From positions 62,001 to 126,000 of the forward strand of contig JADKFC010000030.1 of NCBI GenBank assembly GCA_016717655.1: DNA of 64,000 bases, written 5' to 3'. A program made the translations under genes and the position numbers. The DNA is from Saprospiraceae bacterium (GTDB taxonomy: Bacteria; Bacteroidota; Bacteroidia; Chitinophagales; Saprospiraceae). Below, in pieces: positions 27,475 to 34,917 of this stretch; the stretch's first letter is position 1; each line of letters starts with the position of its first letter. The notes beneath the pieces were generated by a model. That model made no database searches. It was not told where the DNA came from and saw only the letters and a program-made list of their open reading frames with translations.

Positions 27475-28413
27475 TACTAAACACAAGGAGTAAATCAAAC
27501 GAATACCCGCTGGTCTTAATACCCACATGGCACCCACATACTGCAACATCAATACAACTGAAAGCAATTGAGCTACCCTTCTCCTAGGAATGTATTGTAT
27601 CGTCCAGGCGCCTAAGGGGGCAAAAAAAATAACCATAGGTATACATGCCAGCAACATAAATTGCGATGTGGAAGAAAAATCTTCAATCAACATAGCGTGG
27701 AGGAAAAATCCAATTATGGTTTCAATGGTCATAATAACCACTGATGATGGTGTTGCTACTTTTTCACTGAGTCTGTAGTAACCTACCATAAAACAGTAAC
27801 TAAGTATATTGATGCCAGTACCAAACAAAGAAGAAATCAGGCCACCACAAAAGCCACACAAAATCAAAGCTAATTTATCCCATTTTCCCAATCTGGGCAA
27901 GGCTTCCAGTCGATTTTCTATTGCCTCTTTGTTTTGAACCCACAAAACAATGCCAAAGCCCAACCACAACGATACAAAGATAAGTTTAGCCACCGAGGGC
28001 ACAACCAAAGGCAGCAAATAATAGGTGCCAAGCAACAGTCCTGGAATGCCAGAAAGCGCTACAAATGTAATGTACTTCCATTCCAGTTTAATTCCTTTAT
28101 TGAGGATAAAAATGGTTGCTGCAGTCATTCCAAAACTTTGGATGGCGAAAGCAAAGTTGCGTGCATCTGAAGGCATAATATTTAAAAACAAAGTGAATAC
28201 CGGATAGGCAATGGAAGCACTTCCTTCAGGACTTGAGCCGGCAATAAAAGCACCAAACATCATGGTTATCATCACCCTGGATTGCTGCGCAAACAGGTGT
28301 AAGACATCGGCATCTCTCATATAGAAAAGCCAGGCTCCAAGCACAATACAAACAAAGCCCAGATAAAAAAGAGGCAGTTGCTTGATATTTAGGCTAAACT
28401 TTATGGCTTTCAT
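27409..28413 (-). CDS. TauE/SafE-family membrane anion exporter
   Basis: About eight to ten membrane segments in 334 residues with the two-fold repeat typical of the sulfite exporter/TauE family: MMFGAFIAGSSPEGSASIAYPVFTL in the first half and GFCGGLISSLFGTGINILSYCFMV in the second. It would move a small organic or sulfur anion across the inner membrane. Start chosen at ATG 28413 (KAIKFSLNIK); ATG 28434 is an upstream alternative. Confidence 0.85.
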   Translation of the reverse strand: MKAIKFSLNIKQLPLFYLGFVCIVLGAWLFYMRDADVLHLFAQQSRVMITMMFGAFIAGSSPEGSASIAYPVFTLFLNIMPSDARNFAFAIQSFGMTAATIFILNKGIKLEWKYITFVALSGIPGLLLGTYYLLPLVVPSVAKLIFVSLWLGFGIVLWVQNKEAIENRLEALPRLGKWDKLALILCGFCGGLISSLFGTGINILSYCFMVGYYRLSEKVATPSSVVIMTIETIIGFFLHAMLIEDFSSTSQFMLLACIPMVIFFAPLGAWTIQYIPRRRVAQLLSVVLMLQYVGAMWVLRPAGIRLIYSLCLVLISVVLFALLSQNHRYSKIRV

Positions 28414-28544
28414 TTCGAAGCCAAAATAAAGCAATTCTATCTAAGATTACACCAAAACCTTGCTTAGAAAGAATTTGAATCTTTTTTGCAAATGAGATAA
28501 ATTTCAAAAATCTTTATTATCATTACCCCATAAAAACAGGCAAC

Positions 28545-28955
28545 ATGGCAGACATCAACGATCAGGTAAACGCACTCTTGCAATCAAATGAGCACCTTAG
28601 GGCATTACAGGCTCAGATGTTTGAAACGATGAATATTTTAATTGAAAACCAAAAAGTTAAATCTGTTGCAGATGATATTGTTATACAAAATCAAGGCAAT
28701 ATCATCCGGAATCAGGAAGTCATTGTTAAAAATCAAGTGAACATCATTAACAATCAAAAACTCATTGTGGAAAATCAGGTTACCCTGTCGGTCCTAGTTA
28801 AATTGCAGGCCATTATCCTGAATAAGATCAATGCCCTGGGTGGAAGTCAGGAAAGTTTGGAGGATACCATTTTGACGATTGAAAATCTGAAAGCAGCATG
28901 GCGTTCTGAAAGGCCCGATTCCCATGTTCAAGAAGCTGACCATCTCAATAGTTAA
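28545..28955 (+). CDS. Small coiled-coil protein with Asn-at-d heptads
   Basis: A136-residue protein with no signal peptide or membrane segment. Residues 44-80 contain five successive heptads of the form [I/V]-x-x-N-Q, with Asn at 49, 56, 63, 70 and 77 and Ile/Val three residues before each. This spacing puts Ile/Val at position a and Asn at position d of a coiled coil. Asn at d is known from trimeric coiled coils. The function is unknown; it is convergent with the XRE regulator, 16 bp apart. Confidence 0.8.
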   Translation: MADINDQVNALLQSNEHLRALQAQMFETMNILIENQKVKSVADDIVIQNQGNIIRNQEVIVKNQVNIINNQKLIVENQVTLSVLVKLQAIILNKINALGGSQESLEDTILTIENLKAAWRSERPDSHVQEADHLNS

Positions 28956-28971
28956 GAGCGAAAAAAGTAAT

Positions 28972-29385
28972 TTACCCCACTGGGTTTAAAAGCTCAATCT
29001 GAAGTTTCAAGGTTTTATTTTCAGAGTTTTTACTTTCCAACAGTTGGTTGAGCAAGGTCAACTGAACTTCCATCCCCTCCAGTCTCTGTTGCAAAAGCGC
29101 CTGTTTTTGGGAAACAGAAAACATTTCCATAGGACTTACCATAGATCTTTGGTACTTACCCGCTTTGAACGCTTCCTCTTCCAATAGCTGCGAACCAATA
29201 ACATCCATGTCGATATTGAAACGAATGCTGTATTGCAAAATCATTTCAAAGCTTGGAGGCGATTTTGCATTTTCATAATCAGACAAGGCGCTCTTACTTA
29301 TTTTCAGCAAATGAGACAGCTCTACCAGGGTATAACCATGATACTTTCTCAAAAATTTAAGGTTTCGCGCCAATCGCTTTTCCAA
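28972..29385 (-). CDS. XRE-type helix-turn-helix transcriptional regulator
   Basis: The N-terminal helix-turn-helix reads LKFLRKYHGYTLVELSHLLKISKSALSDYENAKSPPS, a cro/CI fold. The C-terminal ~60 residues are a probable dimerising helix (QKQALLQQRLEGMEVQLTLLNQLLESKNSENKTLKLQIELL). No ATG is available between the upstream in-frame stop and the domain, so TTG 29385 is the start. A TTCC-N8-GGAA palindrome overlaps that start and a second lies 47 bp upstream, which suggests autoregulation. A third copy fronts the divergent operon. Confidence 0.9.
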   Translation of the reverse strand: MEKRLARNLKFLRKYHGYTLVELSHLLKISKSALSDYENAKSPPSFEMILQYSIRFNIDMDVIGSQLLEEEAFKAGKYQRSMVSPMEMFSVSQKQALLQQRLEGMEVQLTLLNQLLESKNSENKTLKLQIELLNPVG

Positions 29386-29395
29386 TTTTTCGGAA
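29380..29395. promoter_or_regulatory. Candidate operator 1: TTCCAATTTTTCGGAA
   Basis: TTCC-N8-GGAA palindrome overlapping the TTG start codon of the XRE gene. It differs from operator 2 at one position. Confidence 0.5.
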
Positions 29396-29426
29396 TGTTT
29401 TTTACACTACAAAGTAAATCAATACT

Positions 29427-29442
29427 TTCCAATATTTCGGAA
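29427..29442. promoter_or_regulatory. Candidate operator 2: TTCCAATATTTCGGAA
   Basis: Same palindrome 47 bp upstream of operator 1, so the presumed XRE promoter (a weak TACTTTG-like element around 29410-29417) lies between the two. Confidence 0.5.
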
Positions 29443-29530
29443 TAATTTCATAGCTCGTGAACAAAAATATCTATATATTTGATTTTCTTTTATTTATGAA
29501 TTATAAAAATAAATATTAGAATTTATGTTT

Positions 29531-29546
29531 TTCCAAATAACCGGAA
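29531..29546. promoter_or_regulatory. Candidate operator 3: TTCCAAATAACCGGAA
   Basis: Third TTCC-N8-GGAA copy, 40 bp before the ATG of the outer-membrane protein gene. The position suits repression or activation of the haloperoxidase operon by the XRE regulator. Confidence 0.45.
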
Positions 29547-29586
29547 TTTTGATGAATTGTTTTGTTTTGTCTAACAATCAATCGAA

Positions 29587-30490
29587 ATGCACCGTCTTAC
29601 AACAATTATTTTTCTTTTAACCTCCTGCGTTGCTTTTTCACAGTCGTTCACCGATGCCGAAGTAATGGGAAAAAGGGAGGTTTGTCTCGCAGCAATGTAT
29701 GGCCACGATAGCTGGGATACTTATTATGAAGCCGATATCAAAAGAACCAATGGCAATATTGGCACGTTGACCCGTCAAACCACGCTGGCTGCAGTGGTTT
29801 ACGGACTTAGCTCAAAATTAACCCTAATAGGGATGCTACCTTACCTGAAAATAGCCCCATCTCAGGGCACCATGATTTCTACTTCGGGATTTCAGGATGC
29901 TACCCTTGGATTAAAATACAAATTACCCATTTTGGATAAAGGAATAACACTTAGCGCCTTCGTTATGTCATATGGGTCTACCCCCACAAATAACTACAAT
30001 ACCGAACTAGGACCTATGTCTTTGGGAGCCAATTGCAACGAATGGGCCAACAGACTGATGTTAGAAGCCAGGCACTCTGGCTCAGGGTTGTTTGTCAGAC
30101 CCTGGCTTTCTTATCACATGCGTGGCATGTGCACTTTGGAACGAACTTATTATTTTACAGAAGAAGGTTATTACTCTGACCAGGTCAATGTACCCGACCA
30201 GTGGCAAATGGCCCTGACATTAGGGAAGCAGATTTCTTGACAACAATCTTAGAATAGAAGCTAGCCTGATGAAAATAGAATCCATAGGAGGGGCTGATAT
30301 CAGAAGGTATGAAATGCCATTTCCAGGCACGGGCATGGATGCCACCACCGTTTCTGGTTTGGTTCAGTATTACCCCCAATTTTTGCCAGCTTTGGGCATC
30401 CAATTTTCTTATATGAAGGTAATAGATGGCCGCAATGTTGGCATTTCCACTGCATGGTCTACCGGACTGATGTATCGCTTTTCAATTTAA
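29587..30490 (+). CDS. Outer-membrane beta-barrel protein of the haloperoxidase operon, frame broken once
   Basis: A signal peptide (MHRLTTIIFLLTSCVAFSQ) precedes a ~280-residue protein of alternating beta strands (TTLAAVVYGLSSKLTLIGMLPYL, GFQDATLGLKYKLP) similar to the MetA-pathway/transporter-type barrels. The frame stops at 30240 after TLGKQIS. The next frame continues in register (FLDNNLRIEASLMKIESIGG ... STGLMYRFSI, ending with an aromatic-type barrel residue context) to 30490. One extra base near 30232 would explain it. It is followed after 18 bp by the haloperoxidase-like gene. Transported substrate unknown. Confidence 0.78.
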
Positions 30491-30508
30491 CAGAACAAAA
30501 AAATAAAA

Positions 30509-32047
30509 ATGAAAAACCAATCATTTTTGCTGAGCCTTCTATTTGTTGGACTCATCGCCTATTCCTGCAATAAGGATGTCCAGACACACATTGGCTATGA
30601 TAGCTACGAATGGGCTTCTGAAGACCTAGATGGTGGTGACTGGCAGCAGGTTGTTATTCCCGCCGATAAAAATTTTGATGTCCCGGCACCGGCCTCAACC
30701 CAGTCTGATAGCTATCAGGCTGAGCTGGAGTCCATGGTTGAAATGCATCAAAAAATGACCCAAAATGAAAAAGAAATAGCAGATTACTGGACCTCCAATC
30801 CCCTGCTCAGGTGGAATGAAATTGCTCGTGATCTCGCGGCGAAATACAATCTTGCTCCAGCCCCAAATGCAGATGGTATCTACATCCTGCCCGATGTCAA
30901 CAATCCTTCATCTTACCCCAGATTTCCGTTTGCACACCCACCTTATACCTGTAGAATGCTGGCATATGTACAAGTTGCCGTTTTTGATGGTTTGATAGAA
31001 TGCTGGCAATTAAATAAAACGTACAATCGGCCTGCACCGCATCTGATAGCCCAGGGACTTGAACCTTATTATGCCATTCAAGACCTACCCTCTTTCCCTT
31101 CGCAAGGCGCAACAGTTACGGGGGTTGCACAAGCCATTCTCACAGCTATGTTTCCTCTGGAAAAAGACTATATAGCAGCCAAAGCTGATGAGCATCTCAA
31201 ATCTTTAATTTATACCGGCAGCCACGTTCAAAGTGATGTGGATGCAGGAAAATTGTTGGGCACTCAGGTAGCAGCTGAGGTTATGAAAAGGGCCGCCAAT
31301 GATGGTATGAAAAAGGCCCAAACCCCAAGGCCTGCTTCTGATTCCATAAAATTGGCTGCTTTTAATCGATTTGGCTGGCAGTGGGTTAATCAGGAAATTC
31401 CTGAAAGGCCAGTTGGTATAACCCCTATGTTTGGCGCTTTAAAGATGTGGTCAGTAGCTGACGTTGGTCTGGTTCGCCCACTTGCTCCGCCCGCTCCGGG
31501 TTCAGAAGCGTTCAATGCGGCAGTAAAAGAGTTGGAGGATACAAGAAAAAATCTAACACCTGAACAAAGGAAGATTGCCAACTTTTGGTCTGATGGTACC
31601 AGCACCTATACCCCACCCGGGCATTGGAATCGACTGGCCTGTGATTTTATTACCGAAAAAAAGCTGAATCCTTTGAGATCAGCCCGAATACTTGCCTATC
31701 TCAACATGGGTATTATGGATGCGGGCATTGCCTGTTGGGATGCAAAGTATTATTATCATTACCCTAGACCTGTCCAAGCAGTAAGTGGTTTCAAAACAAT
31801 TTTAGGCACTCCCAATTTTCCGAGCTACACGTCAGGCCATTCTACTTTTTCAGGTGCAGCAGCTGGCATCCTTGGCCAACTTTTTCCCGATAAAAAGATG
31901 CAGTGTTATGAATGGGCATTAGAAGCTAGTAATTCTCGTATATATGGTGGAATACATTACAGATACGATTGTGAAGCAGGACTAGAAGCTGGTTATAAAA
32001 TTTCAGATTTTGTTTTGGCCATTGCAGATAAAGATGGCGCAAACTAA
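30509..32047 (+). CDS. Vanadium-dependent haloperoxidase / PAP2-superfamily lipoprotein
   Basis: A lipoprotein signal (SLLFVGLIAYSC) precedes an all-helical PAP2 domain. The full active-site signature is present in the C-terminal part: K-x6-RP (KYYYHYPRP), the SGH motif (FPSYTSGHSTFS) and SR-x5-H-x3-D (SRIYGGIHYRYD). These residues bind phosphate or vanadate. Family members are vanadium haloperoxidases or acid phosphatases; sequence alone does not decide between them. It is exported and lipid-anchored, and is the second gene of an operon with the outer-membrane barrel. A terminator follows. Confidence 0.85.
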   Translation: MKNQSFLLSLLFVGLIAYSCNKDVQTHIGYDSYEWASEDLDGGDWQQVVIPADKNFDVPAPASTQSDSYQAELESMVEMHQKMTQNEKEIADYWTSNPLLRWNEIARDLAAKYNLAPAPNADGIYILPDVNNPSSYPRFPFAHPPYTCRMLAYVQVAVFDGLIECWQLNKTYNRPAPHLIAQGLEPYYAIQDLPSFPSQGATVTGVAQAILTAMFPLEKDYIAAKADEHLKSLIYTGSHVQSDVDAGKLLGTQVAAEVMKRAANDGMKKAQTPRPASDSIKLAAFNRFGWQWVNQEIPERPVGITPMFGALKMWSVADVGLVRPLAPPAPGSEAFNAAVKELEDTRKNLTPEQRKIANFWSDGTSTYTPPGHWNRLACDFITEKKLNPLRSARILAYLNMGIMDAGIACWDAKYYYHYPRPVQAVSGFKTILGTPNFPSYTSGHSTFSGAAAGILGQLFPDKKMQCYEWALEASNSRIYGGIHYRYDCEAGLEAGYKISDFVLAIADKDGAN

Positions 32048-32074
32048 ATATTTAGTTGGATTTGAGTTGATTAG

Positions 32075-32099
32075 AAAACCCTGCATTGGCAGGGTTTTT
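32075..32099 (+). terminator. Intrinsic terminator after the haloperoxidase operon
   Basis: Stem AAAACCCTGC / GCAGGGTTTT with loop ATTG and T tract. Confidence 0.85.
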
Positions 32100-32113
32100 A
32101 TTTTGCACCTAGA

Positions 32114-32716
32114 CTAACCTCCTTTACCTATCAGGCTCAGAAACTCGCTTCTGGTTTCTGCATTTCTGAATTCTCCGGTAAAGGCAGATGTGGTTGTCAT
32201 AGAATTTTGCTTCTGAACGCCCCTCATCATCATACACATATGGGCGGCTTCAATGACTACAGCCACGCCCAAAGGATTTAAATTTTCCTGGATGGCATGC
32301 AGAATCTGATCGGTAAGTCGTTCCTGTACCTGTAACCTTCTGGCAAAGCCATCAACTACCCTCGGCAACTTGCTGAGGCCAACTACATAACCATTGGGGA
32401 TGTAGGCGATATGGGCTTTTCCAAAAAAAGGAAGGATGTGGTGCTCACACATCGAATACACCTCGATGTCCTTCACAATCACCATTTCGCTGTAATCCTC
32501 CTTAAACATGGCGGATTTGATGATTTCTGCAGCATCCAATTCGTAACCCTGGGTAAGAAACTGCAAGGCTTTGGCAGCCCTTTCAGGCGTTTTTTCCAAC
32601 CCTTCCCTACTGATGTCTTCTCCAACCGTATTCAGGATCGCTGCATAGTTTTGAATCAATGCAGCTTTGGTGTCCGCATCAAAGTGTTCTGTCTTCTGGT
32701 ATTTTTTATTCGCCAT
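32114..32716 (-). CDS. folE: GTP cyclohydrolase I
   Basis: FolE turns GTP into dihydroneopterin triphosphate, the first step to folate or pterins. Zinc-binding residues lie in SMCEHHILPFFG and AAHMCMMMRG, and the QKQNSMTTTSAFTG and VVGLSKLPRVVDGFARRLQVQERLT stretches are diagnostic. Length 200 is normal. It overlaps queD by 11 bases. Confidence 0.97.
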   Translation of the reverse strand: MANKKYQKTEHFDADTKAALIQNYAAILNTVGEDISREGLEKTPERAAKALQFLTQGYELDAAEIIKSAMFKEDYSEMVIVKDIEVYSMCEHHILPFFGKAHIAYIPNGYVVGLSKLPRVVDGFARRLQVQERLTDQILHAIQENLNPLGVAVVIEAAHMCMMMRGVQKQNSMTTTSAFTGEFRNAETRSEFLSLIGKGG

Positions 32717-33122
32717 AATATTCTGCGTAAATAGTCTCCGTTTCGATGAGTTTTACGCAATGTAAACTGCCCTCTGTAATAAATGGTTCAAGGCGTTGCC
32801 AAATCAGTATGGTAAGATTTTCAGTTGTGGGTTGCATATCTTCAGGAATCCATGCCACATCCAGATTGAGGTTGCTGTGATCCAGGTCCTCGATAACCCG
32901 ATCTTTTATGATGACCGAAAGTTTTTTAGCGTCGATAATAAATCCCTTCACTGGATCAGGGCTGCCACTAACCGTTACATGGAGAGAGTAGTTGTGGCCA
33001 TGCCAGTTTTTATTGGCACATTTGCCAAACATATTGATATTTTCTTCATCCGTCCATGCCTTCACCCAAAGCTTGTGCGCCGCATTGAACCTCTCCACTC
33101 GTGTCAGATATACTTTTGCCAT
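32706..33122 (-). CDS. queD: 6-pyruvoyl-tetrahydropterin synthase-family enzyme, QueD-like
   Basis: The zinc histidines appear as FNAAHKL and NWHGHNY, with the catalytic cysteine in MFGKCAN and the glutamate in LIETETIYAEY. In bacteria such enzymes convert the FolE product to carboxytetrahydropterin for queuosine. The overlap with folE supports a shared pathway. The family also includes biopterin enzymes, so QueD is the best but not the only reading. Confidence 0.9.
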   Translation of the reverse strand: MAKVYLTRVERFNAAHKLWVKAWTDEENINMFGKCANKNWHGHNYSLHVTVSGSPDPVKGFIIDAKKLSVIIKDRVIEDLDHSNLNLDVAWIPEDMQPTTENLTILIWQRLEPFITEGSLHCVKLIETETIYAEYYGE

Positions 33123-33139
33123 ATTCTCTTAAAAACGTG

Positions 33140-33147
33140 CAAAAATA
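33140..33147 (-). promoter_or_regulatory. -7 element (TATTTTTG) for queD-folE
   Basis: It fits TAnnTTTG and lies 17 bases before ATG 33122. Confidence 0.5.
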
Positions 33148-33311
33148 GTGCTAATTCTCCTTTTTTGTCAATGACGCTGGTCAATTTTTGGTAATTTGTA
33201 CCCTTTATGTCGGTTTTCTCAGACCAATTCCCTCGAATTGTATCCATTTTGGATCAGGCTTTTAGGCGGAATCTCCATAGATCAGCCGTGGTATCTGTCA
33301 AATAATTTTAC

Positions 33312-33319
33312 TACATTTG
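33312..33319 (+). promoter_or_regulatory. -7 element (TACATTTG) for corA
   Basis: TACATTTGC lies 41 bases before ATG 33361 and inside the longer frame opening at 33196, supporting the later start. Confidence 0.5.
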
Positions 33320-33360
33320 CACACGTTAATTCAACCGCACAATTTAGATGGACTCGGAAG

Positions 33361-34311
33361 ATGATTTATTGTTTCAGAAAAGACAAAGGCGAGCTAACAG
33401 AGCTGACCGACCCAAGGGAGGCGGTGTGGATCAACCTTTACCCACCATTTGAGCACGGTGAACTAGACCGGGTGGCGGACGCCCTCGAAATTCCACTTGA
33501 TTTTCTTACAGATTCTTTAGACGTTGATGAAAGATCACGTTATGAAAAGGATGAAGACACCCTACTGATCTTGTTTTCATCCCCCGTTTTGAACGATGAC
33601 GACAGAGAAAACGAGGCCATTTATTTGACAATACCTATTGGCATTGTGTTGACCCATGACAAGATCCTGACCATCACCTCTCAAGAAAACCCGATCCTTG
33701 AGAAATTTATGGAAGACAAAGTAAAAAACTTTGATCCCAATGACGCCAAAATGTTTGTCCTCCAGATTTTTGAACAAATTGTATATCGATTTCTGGAATG
33801 TCTTAAAAAACTAAATCTGAAGCGTAACCTCATAGAGCAGGTTTTATACAACTCCAGTAGAAATGAAGAACTCCAGCAGCTGTTGAGAATAGAAAAAAGT
33901 CTGGTCTATTTTGTCAACAGTCTGAATGCCAATGAACTTTTGAAATTAAAGCTCAAGAGAACTGATCTGCTGAAGCTCAATGATCTTGAATCCCACGCAG
34001 ATTTGTTTGAAGACATTATCATTGACAACGGACAGGCACTTGGCATGTCAAATGTATATACCAACATCTTAAGTGGTACTATGGAGGCTTATGCTTCTAT
34101 TGTGAGCAACAACATGAATATATTTATCCACAGGCTCACCCTCATTACCATCATTTTGATGGTGCCCACACTGGTAGCCAGCTTTTATGGCATGAACCTC
34201 TCCTATCTTCCCTTTCAGGACAGCAAATGGGCATTTCCGATCATTATTATCATTTCACTTATTCTGGGATACGGTCTGATTTGGTTTTTCAGGTCACGGC
34301 AACGCATCTAA
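33361..34311 (+). CDS. corA: CorA-family magnesium/cobalt transporter
   Basis: The cytoplasmic N-terminal domain and long helical stalk are followed by two C-terminal membrane segments with the selectivity motif GMN (ASFYGMNLSYLP). CorA forms pentameric Mg2+ channels. Length from ATG 33361 is 316 residues, the family norm; the extra 55 codons upstream look non-coding. It is divergent from queD and a structured 60-nt element follows. Confidence 0.93.
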   Translation: MIYCFRKDKGELTELTDPREAVWINLYPPFEHGELDRVADALEIPLDFLTDSLDVDERSRYEKDEDTLLILFSSPVLNDDDRENEAIYLTIPIGIVLTHDKILTITSQENPILEKFMEDKVKNFDPNDAKMFVLQIFEQIVYRFLECLKKLNLKRNLIEQVLYNSSRNEELQQLLRIEKSLVYFVNSLNANELLKLKLKRTDLLKLNDLESHADLFEDIIIDNGQALGMSNVYTNILSGTMEAYASIVSNNMNIFIHRLTLITIILMVPTLVASFYGMNLSYLPFQDSKWAFPIIIIISLILGYGLIWFFRSRQRI

Positions 34312-34317
34312 AGCCTG

Positions 34318-34380
34318 CCGATATACCAAATTGTACATTCGCTGCCAGACGCTACAATGTTTGGCAGATTCAGGTATCGG
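34318..34380 (+). promoter_or_regulatory. Structured element downstream of corA with crossing stems
   Basis: An outer stem pairs CCGATATACC (34318-34327) with GGTATCGG (34373-34380) with a small bulge. Inside, ATTGTA/TACAAT (34330-34335/34353-34358) and CTGCCA/TGGCAG (34342-34347/34362-34367) cross each other, so they form a pseudoknot or two alternative hairpins. A T6 tract follows about 11 bases later. It could be the corA terminator or a structured RNA. Confidence 0.4.
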
Positions 34381-34403
34381 ATTAACAATTTTTTAATAAA
34401 AAA

Positions 34404-34412
34404 TGTGGAAAA
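34404..34412 (-). promoter_or_regulatory. DnaA-box-like site (TTTTCCACA)
   Basis: One mismatch to the consensus TTATCCACA, 506 bp upstream of nrdB. Confidence 0.35.
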
Positions 34413-34602
34413 CCTCATATTTTAAAAATAATAATATGTAGAATGCTAATATGATGCTAAAATTTGGTTAATTATTAATCAAAATATATTTGTTATTGAT
34501 TATCAATTATTTAATTTATTCTGTAACAAAAGTTATACATTGCAGGCTTTTACACATATACCGTTTTTCATTAATATATTGAATTTGTGACTTTTAGATT
34601 TT

Positions 34603-34611
34603 TTATCCACA
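34603..34611 (+). promoter_or_regulatory. DnaA box, perfect consensus TTATCCACA
   Basis: A perfect box, facing a second box (TTTTCCACA) on minus at 34615-34623 across three bases, forming the palindrome TCCACA-CAA-TGTGGA. Confidence 0.5.
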
Positions 34612-34614
34612 CAA

Positions 34615-34623
34615 TGTGGAAAA
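34615..34623 (-). promoter_or_regulatory. DnaA-box-like site (TTTTCCACA), convergent with the perfect box
   Basis: One mismatch to consensus; forms a head-to-head pair with 34603-34611. Confidence 0.4.
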
Positions 34624-34761
34624 CTTTGGAAATAGAAATGCACTTCAGCCATTAAAAAAACTTTTAATTTGTGCTATCAATTGAGACGGAGTCACATCCA
34701 CTATTTGCTGCTGATTTGTACTCAATAATACATTCCAAAATACTAATAACCAAAACCGTAC

Positions 34762-34799
34762 ATATTCAAATAAAAATTATATTATTTTTATTTGAATAT
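34762..34799. repeat. Perfect 16-bp inverted repeat upstream of nrdB
   Basis: ATATTCAAATAAAAAT (34762-34777) and its exact reverse complement (34784-34799), 6-base spacer. Composition is AT-rich but perfect 16-bp arms are unlikely by chance. Confidence 0.6.
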
Positions 34800-34839
34800 T
34801 TGAGCCTCTGAAAACGAGGTTTTATATTTTTTGTCGTCC

Positions 34840-34867
34840 CTAAAAAAGACATATATATCTTTTTTAG
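34840..34867. repeat. Perfect 10-bp inverted repeat 50 bp before nrdB
   Basis: CTAAAAAAGA (34840-34849) and TCTTTTTTAG (34858-34867) around CATATATA. It sits where an operator or leader hairpin would act on nrdBA. Confidence 0.5.
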
Positions 34868-34917
34868 TTATGAACAGAGAGTAAACAGAAATGAACATAT
34901 AAACTTATATATAGCTG

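Larger units (their letters stand above)
34381..34917. other. AT-rich regulatory region upstream of nrdBA
   Basis: About 540 very AT-rich bases without a credible gene. It contains three DnaA-type boxes and two perfect inverted repeats, listed separately. I see no clear TAnnTTTG element in a convincing position for nrdB. Confidence 0.5.

Noticed and set aside
34381..34917. Chromosomal origin of replication
   Set aside because: AT-rich DNA with DnaA boxes is suggestive, but only one perfect box is present and nothing in the neighbouring genes supports it; nrd regulation is simpler.
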